Source of the DNA: Leuctra nigra
Taxonomy: Eukaryota; Arthropoda; Insecta; Plecoptera; Leuctridae
DNA: 64,000 bases
Direction: 5' to 3'
NCBI GenBank assembly: GCA_934045905.1
Contig: OW203763.1
Coordinates: 20,945,108 to 21,009,107, forward strand
Of this stretch, positions 23,161 through 35,400 are shown one piece after another; position 1 is the stretch's first letter, and every line of letters begins with the position of its first letter. The translations under genes and the position numbers were made by a program. The notes beneath the pieces are model-generated. The model saw only the letters and a program-made list of their open reading frames with translations. It was not told the DNA's origin and made no database searches.

Positions 23161-23474
23161 CTAAATGAGTGTATCTTCATCTTGAGTTTCGAACACCATC
23201 ATGAGAGAATGTTGGGACAGTGTGTTGTCGCTCTGAGCTCCGAGTAATCCGTCGTCCCAAGCTTCATTGTTGAGTGTGTCGTCGCCCCCCGTGCTGTTCA
23301 GCGAGGAGTCCGGCGAACTGCGGTCGGCTGCCAGGGAGTTGTTCGTCATCGCGCTGCTCGTTGACGGTAGATCGTGGGCATCAGGAGACGCCAGTGGCGG
23401 ACCGGTACCCAGTAATGAGCCAGGTGGGGGGCTCTCCACGGTCATCATCAACACACTGTAAGACTCACGGTATC
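23161..23474 (-). CDS. unc80: UNC80 last coding exon (exon 40 in window)
   Basis: Reads GYRESYSVLMMTVESPPPGS to FETQDEDTLI and stop TAG. Acceptor CACTATTTCAG. The acidic Ser-rich C-terminus resembles vertebrate UNC80 in style (GLETSS..LLQHGDT). The 3' UTR continues leftward. Confidence 0.85.
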
Positions 23475-26400
23475 CTGAAATAGTGGGAAGGAAATAAGTT
23501 AGGACAGGGTGAATTTCAATAATTTCTAAGATTTACAAAATATTTTTTTTGTCGTCTGGGGCTTAACGTCGCACTGTTCTGCAGCGAGGCTAATGGCGAC
23601 GGATGAATGATTATGATGATGATTGGGAGATGATGGTGAAGAGTAGGTAAGGATGGAAGGTGGGAAGGAGGCGATCGTGGCCTATTAGTAGGGTACCTTC
23701 CCAGCATTTGCCTGTCGACTGAGGGAAAACCACGAAAAAACCCCAGTCAGGAAGGACGGCCGCGGGAATCGAACCCGGGCCTCCGGAATACAAGTTCAGA
23801 GCGATACCACTCACTTAACCTGTTCCGTGTTTCCGTGTTTTTACAAAAGATGCTAGTGTACTATGCTCAAATATCACTTTTTTAGATACACTTTTTTAGT
23901 TTGGCGATATGGAAGTAAGTAAAATAGTGTTGGTACGTTCCATTTACATTCTATTTCGTATCTCTTCGATAGTATTCTTATTTATTTTGGAGAAAAATAG
24001 TCATATCTATATGTTTTACAACTAGGAAAACGCTCCGTGTAACGCGTTGATAAGCGAGCCTTCCCATTGCATGCGAATTCGAAAGTTTCTGCTCTACAAA
24101 TCTTGGAAAAAGCCGAAACGAAACGCATCAACAAAGGAGCAGTATAAAAAACCTGACATTTCTAACACGAGCTTGACAAATATATATCCAAGAACGCATA
24201 AAATTTAAAACACACATGACACAGACTTTTAACGACAGATTACTCTGAAAAATTACAAAAAAAATAAAACGTAATTGTCCATGGCCATGCAAAATTTGAA
24301 GTTATTATATCAAGCGTTCAGTTTAAATTAAAAAAAAAGATCATGTTCAACAACTTACCACGAGGCCACTTGAATTACAATAGGTACCTATTATGTGTGC
24401 AAAATTGCAGGCCAATTTTTTGAACGGGCTGGCGAAAGCGAGCCTTGAAAATGCATGACGGCACAGCTTCTCTCACTTTCTTAATTGTTTTGTCATTATC
24501 AACACGATTATATCATATTAAATTGATTTTATATTAAAAAAAAAAATACTTTTATTATGTTTCAAATCCATAAACACATGTATTTAATGAAAATTCGCGT
24601 GAAATATCATTTTCATCACTTTCTGACAGTTCTTCGTTTGTTTACACCGGCCATCTTGGACATCGGCCTGGTGGATGTCAGTCCACGGAACCAAGCTGAA
24701 CATGCAGTCAGTGACCAGTCATGTAGGAGGCAGTGAAATTGGACCACCGAGCGCCAATGAGTGGATGAGACGGTCGGCATACCCGCGAACACCCGGACGA
24801 AGACGTCTTATGAAGAATTTATCATTGACGATCGGAAGATCGGAAATACTACTCTTTCCGAAAACATCAGTTTTCGAGCGGCATTTTTGAAATGTGGAAC
24901 GATCTTCAAAAACTGACGTTTTCCAACTTGTCAAAATCCAATACAAATCAATATAACTTGTTTTATTGTAAACAAAAGTGTGAAAAATCATCCATGGTAA
25001 AATCCAGTTACCACAGTAAGCTTACTGACTAATACTTTAATACTATTTTTAATTTAAACACGTAGGGATTTTGGTGAAAACTCAAATGCAATATTTAGAG
25101 TACGTATACATTGAGACCCAGAAATTTCAAATTAGCATTTGAAATCCTACCTCAATTAATTGCGAATAATAATTTTAGCGTACGTCGCACTTTTCTGCAA
25201 CTATACTAATGGCGACTGGAGAATGATTATAGGTATGATGGTTAGAAGATGATGATGATAAGGATATACGGTGGGAAGGAGACGGCCGTGGCATATACCT
25301 TCCCAGGGAAAGTAAGATACCTTCCCATCATTTGCCTCTCGAAACAACGAAATAATTCAGTAGGTACACTCGGCCAAACAAAACTTGAACGTTGACCAAA
25401 TTTGAATGACTGCTAGTCATGTCCCATAACCAATCAAAGCTTGTTATTATCATTGAAATGTGAGGTTACCTACTAGAGTGAGACAATGAGATAGCTTAGA
25501 CTGACTTCTGATGGTGCGATCTTACATTTATCAGCCTATCAGATTTATTGAACGTTCAAGTTTTGTTTGGCCAAGTGTACCTACTGGAGCCAACATTCTG
25601 ATCGTTATTAAAATAGGGACGTGTAGCGTAAATACGAACATGTATAATGTTAAAATTATGAAAGTTAAGATTTATAACGATCAGAATGTTGATGCAGTTA
25701 AATTACGCAAATGTTCTTCTACTCTACGGTCTTAGCTATGGAGAGTGGATAACCATTCTAGACTAAGTAATAGCTAACCAATCAAGACTCTCTCTGATGA
25801 AGAAAAGTATATCCACGTGATTTACCCGAAGTCGACGACGTCTGTGAGACTTCGTCCCACGAGAGTGACGAGTTGTCCTGCTTCTGCCTCCCTGAGAAGC
25901 GGTGTCTGGGACGTGTGGCCGCCTCGTGGGCAGTGGCCGCCGTCGCCTCCATCACGGGGGACGTGCGCATGTCCGGCGATACGTCCTCCACTTGCACCGT
26001 GGACGTCGCTTGGCCTTGCACGTCCTGGCTGCTCGGGATACGCGGCAGATCGCTGGGCTCCAGTTTAATGTGTCCAACCTACACGTAAAAGTATCGTTAG
26101 CTTCATTCAAAACTTACTAAACATCACTAAAATAATGAGTTTAAATGAAAAAAAAGAATTTACATTATTCAAAAGAGAAAAGTGTTTTTCGTTAACAGGT
26201 AATTTGATTTTTATTGGACGATCCACTTCAGTTTATGCTACCATAAAATGCTACTCTTTAAACATGCAGGGGTAAAAATATACTTACTCTAAAGATTCTT
26301 ACATTACTTTCTTTAGTACAGATCTAATTTGTTTGTTGACAGAGAGTCACAAAATCATAAAATCAGTCCTAACCAAAAGATTACGATTGAATTGCCTCAG

Positions 26401-29400
26401 GTATGGATAGCCGAGATCTCATTATGGAGTCTAATGAGGAACTCGCCTCTAAAGTATTATGTAGGTACCGTCAACGACTTGTCGAAAGTCGATAGAAAAT
26501 TCAATATACCTACCTCCATATGACTCTTTCTACTTTTACGCAGTCGAAACGTCTTTCTACTTTGTGCTTTTGAGCGTTGCAGTCTTGGCTTATTGGGACG
26601 ACCGCCGACCTCTCCAGAACTGTCTTCAGCTGGACTTCCTGGACTTAAAGGCGTTGTTGACACCTCGCCTAGCGTGCAAGTAACAGTCAAGGTTGGTAGA
26701 AGATGTGTCACTTGCATGGTTCAGAGATGTGGAGCAAACAACTACATGATATTTTGAATCATGCTTTAGACAATGCAGACTTCAGGAAAATCGTTGGGAC
26801 TCAATTTGATAGTCTGAAAAGGGCGGTATATAGTTGGAAATTATATAATCTTGTGTAAATGTTTCATATACTCAATTTCCACACAACATATTTAAAGAAC
26901 ATTTGTGTAAAATCAATGCTCTTCTTAAAATCCCGTGACCCTTTTCTGCAGAGTTTATTATTAAATGTCTCGTTGACAAAAACGGATTTTAAAACTATTA
27001 AGAAATAAGTGAAGAAATAAATGAGTCAAAAAGATTCACCTTAGTATACTGTCTTCATGACAAAGGATGGGTAGCGTCAAGCATAATTATTAATAATTTT
27101 TAATACCTACCGGTTCTATAAATATCTAGCATAAGTTTAATTATACTTTTATACAAAATTGAAATTATGAAATTCTATTAAGTTTGTAGAGAGTATTAAA
27201 GACAAATTGAATAATACACTTATCATATAAATAAAACAGAATGTCAAAATATGCATACAATTTCTAAAAATGCTACACAAATACATGCAGTCAAGCATAG
27301 GAAGATAAAACGATGGAAATTGTAAAGATGCTCTTACGTTTAAATTCAAATTACATTAGTGCACCAAAGTGGCAAGCGAAATTAATTCTACATAAATAGT
27401 TATTTGAGTTATAATTAACACCACTGTAAAGATGGCTATTTGAAGAGAAGATTCCACTGAATGATATTAGCAGTAGCAGTTTACATTTAAAACGTCACGA
27501 ATTTAATAGAATACACAGATTAGAATCAAACTGTAAAGCATGGAGTGAATGAAATTATTAAATTACAGTAACTTTCCTAATTACCTGATGAACCTTTAAA
27601 CTCTACTGATGAGTCAAAACGAAGTTTTGTAGTCTTTTGATGTCGTAACAATAGGTCTTTTTGACACGGTTGACGATTTTCTGAAACATGCCATAGCGAA
27701 ATAGAACCGACCACACTCTTATTTCATACGAACTTATCTCATCTCGAAGATTCCTTCATTATTAGAACTAATTTTCAACAAATTTACAATTTCCGATTAT
27801 TAAATTTGAAACGTCTATCCGTTATGTAAAGAGCTTAAAACAAATTCGTTATAAATTATTAACTTCATTTTTGGGTTCTGTGAAACAGATTCTACATTTC
27901 CAAATGAAGCAAAATGTAAATTTAGGCGTTACCTCCTAAAGCCAAATGACAACGCAATAAATTTTATTATAAAATTAACGAAATTTGCTTTAAACTCGAT
28001 TTAAAACGATAGTCATTCCATTATAAACATATTCCACATCAAAACTAAACTCACTAATAACGATCCCTTTCACATTAAACCAATTCTATTTATAATATCA
28101 TGCTTCCATGTAAAGTCGAACATACCCAACAATGAAGTATACTTTGGGTATCCTAACACCAACCACTATGCAAAGTATTCTTTCGGACCTCCACCTACTG
28201 TGGTAAGTAAGACACAGGGGGTAAAAAGGGGTAGAACATAGCATGTGGAGCACATAACATTGTTGAGGGTTTCATATTGTGCAATGGTAACACGGGCAGT
28301 GTATCCTCAACTAACATAGAAACACCAAAGCGCGGTCATGCGTACATCAATGTTCGCACAATACTACTTGTACCACGAGAATCTACATAATTGGCCTCCA
28401 TTTATTGAAATATTTATATGTTTTAACGGACTTTTAAGGTGGAAAAAAGTCGACTTAGAAGGAAAGAAGCTCAATAATTCATTCCTCAAATTTGACTTTG
28501 TTATCTTGAATGCTGTTAAAACGAAAAAAGATATTGGAGCCAATTCTTGAGTAGATTCTATTCCCCGTCTCTAGTGGTACGTCAAGTAGTAGTCTAAACA
28601 CAACGCAAACAGAATGTTATAAGTTCCTTAAAAGCAGCCAATCGGGTCTCTCAACCATATCACTTGAGTGCTCTGATTGGCTGTTCATGGAGCAATGGAA
28701 ACCTAAATGTGTGCGTTGTGAATAAGGATTATGATAACTCTTGATGATCAGTTGAAGTTTTGTCTGAAATCTCATTGAATCTTGACTATGAAGTGGGTGA
28801 GATATGAAATAACCGTCTATGTGTAATAAATTACTAATTGAAATTTCATTTATCTTAGATTTTACAACGTAACTGACTTAAAAACCATGTTTTTTTCTTC
28901 TTCAAAAACTGGAGATATTTGAATGTAATTGTCTTACTTATGACGTAAGGTCTTATATCGGTTTAATTGTGATCATAAATTGTAAACTTAATTCATTTCT
29001 TAACTTTAAGACTTAAGTGATTTTAAAATTAATATATGTATTTACATACAAAACGAATTTATTTAAGAATTTTAACGAACTTTACGAATTTTTACGAAAT
29101 GTACGAATTTTATTTACATACGAAAATTAAAATAAAGTCTTTTAGTACAAATATCATCATTCATGAGTCAGAATGATCAATTATCTGTACCGATGGTGAT
29201 ACTAATTAAATGACGCACGGGGGTTCTGACTCCATCCAGTGCGTCTTCGCCTACTAGCGTCTAGCGGCAAACGTGCTAGTTGACGGCTAGTGCAGTGAGT
29301 AGGCCGGGGCGCACTGGAGCATATGCCCATGTGTTCAAACCGACCGAGTCCTTGGGGACATGAATGTGTGATGTGTTGATGTCTGATGACAACGATGTAC

Positions 29401-32400
29401 CTGAAGTGGCGGGCACTTTGGTGACCACTGAGGACTGCGTAGTCGAGTCTAATCTGTCGGACTCGCTGGCGTCGCCCCCACGCGTCGCGGCGGAGAGCGT
29501 CGAGCCGAAACTCACGCTCGACACAGACTCTGAGAACACGATCACGTGTGTGTTATTAGTCTCAGAATCCAAGGGATATTATTGTAAAACTCATTATTTT
29601 GCCAAGAAATGTAGTCTTTATAATAATAATTATCAATGCTGTCATTTTTAGTTCGGAGTATAGAAAATTATTTACAAACAGAGTTGGCTGTGGAAACGCA
29701 TATACAGGAGGTTGTGAAAATTAGTTAGAAACATATTGGAGGCAGAGTAAAACAAAACGTAAAAAATTATTTTTGTTCTTACAATGAATGAGATTTTCTT
29801 ACAAGATCTTTATGATGGGATATTCTTAAGAAGAATGTCATTGATTGTAAAGCAAGAGAATTAATGCTTTTCATAATTTTAATACAAACATTTTCTTCAA
29901 TATATTCGTACATTCGTTCTCTTTTTTATTGTTAGCCATTTTATTTTTCACTGCTTTCTATTATTGTCTATATATTTTCACTGCCTTCTAGTTTTCATAT
30001 ATTTTCTATCAAAACATTCATGTTTACTCCATTTTGATTGAATTCATTACTATTTTATTTTGAGCTTTACACACAAGTTTATATTTTAATTGTATAATTG
30101 TAGATGAAGACGAAAGAAGGAGAGAAGGTGGAAAGGAGGCAAGTCGACTGAGGTAAGCCACGAAAGTCAAGACAATATGACGCGGGATTCGAGCCCGGCC
30201 CTCTGGATTGGAATGGAATGTTACCTCTGTGATGGGCAGCTTGTATGAGAGGCGGCGTCGGGTCGATGTCAACCGACGCCCGACTCCTGGCGCCGGAGTC
30301 CCCGACGAGGAGGTCGATGATGGAGGGGCGATGATGAGTTCTCTGCACGGCGGTCACTACAGCTTCCTGAGAGTCGGAGGTAATCGTCGGCCTCTTGCTT
30401 TCCCGTTGCTCATCTGTCGGAGAAGAATCCGTTATGATTATTCGAATTGAGACTCTATTTTTATCAACTTTAGATGGAATACTTTATTCCGCCTTTTCAG
30501 TATTCTCAACAGGTCAAAAAACTAATGTATGATTAATTATTTTACAGATCTAAATTTGTTAAAAATTAGAAAGTAAGTATATAAGTTGTTGAAATTTAGA
30601 TACATCTCAAATCTGACGGTTTACTTATGACTGATAAAAAATAGATATGAAGATTTTTGGCTCATAAAATGTCTTACAAATCGTACAATGAAATGATAAG
30701 AAATGTCAAATTTGCAATATTTATAACTCTAATCAGATACTTTTAAATTTAAATGGACTTCAGCCAGTACTTATTTTGTGAAAATAGAAGTAAAGTTATA
30801 TTTTGATTAATTATAAAGACTTAACGCGATTCGAGCGATACCACGTGACCAAAAATATAAATCACGATATTGTCCAAAGTACTGCACTCAAAGAGTCGGG
30901 AGGGCATTTTTCTCATTCAGTAAGTGATTCTACAACTCACTGTATAGTTTTTAACACATTATTGTTGTGCCGTAAAATTTCGACTTTTTTATTTTTGAAA
31001 ATAATCATATTTATTTTTGTCACGATTTAAGCCCCACCTTTCACACTACAGACTTCCACGAGGTCTCATTTTGTTCACAATGAATGGGCGGATGGGCTGA
31101 CTAAGCCCAAATTAACTTCATTCCTACTGCAACTCTAGCTCCTACTTAATCAGTAATATTTGACTCTAAAATCCGGTACATTATATATTTTTTTTTACAA
31201 AAATGTAAACAAAAAATTAGAAAAAGGGCTTAGTCAGCCCATAACTAAATATCTGATGAATATTCCCTACAAGTTTCATGTAATTCAGATAAGCGGTTTT
31301 GTCTATACGATGTCAGTTGTAACGTGCATTTTACACATTTGAAAACGTCCCGGATTTTTTTGTGGCGTCCAAAAACGACTAATGTCACTTGATATCATAT
31401 TTTACCAGCTCCCTCTTACGAAATATGAAGAAAATTAATATTGATTTTTTTCGGTTGAATCGCCTTAAGTTGAAATCAGGATATAATTTGCTAATGATTA
31501 AGTGGCAATTAGTTGGAATTATCACCATATCTCCGATCCTCGAGCTCATCTTTGAGCTCCTTCATTTCGTGTGCCAAATCCATCATCAAAGCACTTTTAC
31601 TCTTCGGAGTTGGCAGACTGAATCCCTTGAGTTTCTCGCGGACCACGAACTGCAAGTGCCGATCATGATCAAGTGTTGGCACTTGACCCAACTGCAAGTA
31701 AATAAACAGTTTGTTTGCAAGTAGATAGGTAACCTCATTTCAGTGGAATGTACGAGTATGTATACCCCGGCAAAAGATTGACAAGTATAAACTACAAGTT
31801 AATGAAAAGTTAATTACAAAGTTACATTAATTCCCAAGTTGAATATAGGCTATGTTTACAATATTTGTAGTATTTCAGGTGAATGAATGTAAGCCGAGAA
31901 CAAGATTGTGAAGCATAAATTGAAAGGTAGACAGATAAATAGAAGAAAAATAATACTTTGTTTGCGGAGAGTAGGTAGCTTCAACATTATTTGAAGTTTT
32001 TCTGATAAATGTAAGTAAACCAGGCATAGCTATGTATGAATGAAAATATAAACTGATATATTTTAAAAAGTAGAGTGAAGGTAAATTTAAAATTATTTGT
32101 AGTAGTTAAGTAAATGTAAGTTAACTCGGCACAAGATAGCAAAGTGTAAATTAAAAGTTTTCAAGTAGAATGTAAGTACACTCGGCACAAGACATGTATT
32201 TACTAACCCTTTGCATGATGAACGGTTGAAGAAGAACAAACAGTGGCGTGCGGTGCGTGACTACGAAGTCTATGAACGTCCAGAACACTGCTCCAGCTTC
32301 GTTGCGCTTGCCCAGATCACGTATAGTTCTGGCTATCCTTGGCCAGTCCGCCACTAGCTCACTCTCAAAGCAAATGGTCATTATCTTCAGAGCTGAGAAA

Positions 32401-35400
32401 AAGTATGAGAAACATCAATCTCTAATCATGATATGAGAGGATTTAAATAATTATGTTTAAAATTGAAATACATAAATTGAAATGCATATTCCACCACTGC
32501 CACCAAATGTAATATTGATAATTGGTTCAATAATTTCTGTGTCATAGTAATATGATCATAATATGAGCTATTATAACCATGTAATTAATTATGCGTATCA
32601 ACAGAAAATATTTTTTAAATGTATTCAGTGAAGTACTTATGTTAAGCAAACAAGAGTTTTCTACATTATGCAAAACTTTTTATTATACTTAAGTTTCATT
32701 ACCGTTTAAAAAGTTTTTCTATCATCGAATAAATTATAATCTAGCGATTTAAGCTAACTTTTCAGATCTTGCCGTTCAAAATAATGCATTATACTGTAAA
32801 ATATTGAGACAGTATCTTATATATGATACCTATAAATCTACGTATTGACATACCGAGGAATGCGACTTGGTACACCGAGAGCGAGATCTTGGTGGTCTTC
32901 TTGGCGTCTCTCCTCGAGTAGATGCTGCCAGTCCTCATCTCGGATGCTGACTTGATGTTCTGCGCGGTTACTGGAGCCGTCTTCGTGGCCGGAGGGTTCA
33001 TGGCGTGTAGCACCACAGTCAGAGCGAACCGAATGTCCACTTGGCGCATGGGCGGCGTATCTGAGCATTTCAACAACAACAATTAGAATAGGAATAGAGG
33101 AATAGAATCAACATAAAAGTATCCATTTATTGGGGAATTTATGAGTTTTACAGCTTTTGTATTATGAAAGGTCCATTTGAAGCAAAACATTCACACCACT
33201 AATGTTCTGGAGTTCACGGTGGACTTTTGATAACTTAACAACTGCCTATTCACATATAGTCCTTAAATGAAATGGATCCTATTGATGTAGATTATATGCC
33301 CTTGTCTTGTAGTACAGAATATAGCTACATATATTTTCTTACCGATTACAGGCAATTGTAAAACGTGAACTTAGCAATACTAGAGTGAGTTATTTCTGTT
33401 GTTAAAAGTTGTATAGTGACATTATGTGTTCATGGGCAATTGAGCCTTAAATATTAAAGCGTTAAATAAAAAAATAAAAAATATATTCTCTCAAAGAAAG
33501 AATACGATACTTCGCAGAAGCCGCCTTCTTTACGGCTGCTTAGGAGATGGTAATATGGTAGGAGATGAGCTTGAAAAGATTTAAGACATAATTCATTTTC
33601 ACCTTTGCGACCTCCGCCAACTCGCAGACAAAGCGGCATCAGAAGATTCATCAGGATGTTTTCAGTCTTGTCCTGGTTCGGGAAGACAGAAGTTCCTCCG
33701 CTCACTTGCTCCAGAGAATAGGTTTCCTGTAGGAGGTGGACTCAGTTTCATTGCAATGCATAAGTACAGACAAATATCACAGTTTATATTCATTATAAAG
33801 CTGGACAAAGCTCTTATTAAATATATTAATTATTATAGAGAGAGTCAAGTCAGGTTTTTATATTGAATATTTGATAGTTCTGAGTGCTGTTAGGAGTTAA
33901 AGAATGTTGAAGAGTTGAAGAACTTACGCCAATGGTGAGAATCTGCAAGGCTATAAGACGAACTACCGTGGCGCAGAAGTGCGGGGGTGGCACCAGACTC
34001 ATGAGCGCTGTGGTGGCTGATGACACACACTCGCCCATCCCAGAGCTGCTCGTGCATTCGCCAACTATCAGGGCCTAAGACCAACACAACCAAAACCATT
34101 GCAAAACACACACACCATATCACACAGGATGTGTGATGGAATGGAAGGAGTTATACCTGACAAGTGTTGAACAATGTCTTCAGATGCTGCATGTGAACGA
34201 TGTAAGGATAGCGAGAAAGAGTTTCATAGATTCCTTTCAGAAGTCCTGACGCTGCTTCCCAGTCCGTGTGGCGCTAGAAGAAACAAACGATTCCAACTAT
34301 AAAGAACATGTTTCAATAATGTTGGGTATAATACCCAACATACTTTGATGAACTTTGATGAAACTTTGAGTGTCTGCCAATAAAAAAATAATTGGAGGCT
34401 TACAAATTGTTTTCTTATGTTTTAATTTGCTCAATTGAGAGTCTAATGAACGTTCAATATGTATATGTAAACACTCAAAATGTATCTTGTTTATTAGAAC
34501 TAAAATTAAAGTTAATTGACATAAGTCAGATCAAATTGATGGAATTGGTAATATACATTTTATTTAAGAAATTAACTTATAAGTTTCAACTCAGCTAACT
34601 TTTTTATTAAGTAAACGCCTTTACGTCTACTTAAAATCATTGCAAACATAACAATTGAAGTGTCATGGAAGGAGCATTATTACGATAACTACTAAGCTAT
34701 CAAGTTTACGACTACGTTGCATTGTGAATGGGTCTTCGATGGCGATACGAAATACGTACCCTGATGGAGGGTTTCTTGAAGATCTTGTTGAACGTCTTAT
34801 CAAGGCGTCGCAGTATCGTGATAAGCGCCGGTCTCATGGCCTCGTTGGTCCACTCCGTCGACGGCAAGATGTCGCTCATGTACCTCTGCAGACCTCGACA
34901 CGCCATCGTGTCCGGGTCATAGGGCGACACTTTCAGCAAGCTGTGGGCCACGTCAGCAAGGCGCTGGGGACAGAGCGAGACACAACATTGTTTTAAATCT
35001 CTCGATATCAGATGAGATCTGATATCCACAATCATACATCTTTTACATCAACAAGAGTCATTCCTTGATTTATGTTTACGTATTTAGAGATTTAAGTTGT
35101 CAAAGTCCACTTAATACCAAAAAAAAAACTCAAAAAATTGAATTTAACTGGAAGGTTAAAAAAGAGGTGCTTAAGGGCTTGGAGTTATAGTGGCTAAAAC
35201 TCATACTTTTCCCAAGAAATGAAGCCTATTGTGTGGATTTAATTCCTTTCCTCTAGTAGAAAATTTTGTAAGTGCTAAGAGTTATAATACGAATCTGTAT
35301 AACAATAGAACCAGATTTGAGTCAAACAACAAAACTGATTTTATTTGGTGAAACTGACCAAAGCTTTGCTCATGAGAACTATATAGAAAAAGCTAAACAA

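Noticed and set aside
29530..29560. Acceptor at 29,560 for UNC80 exon 37
   Set aside because: With the incoming phase it would create a TAA stop at once; the acceptor ending at 29,530 keeps the frame.
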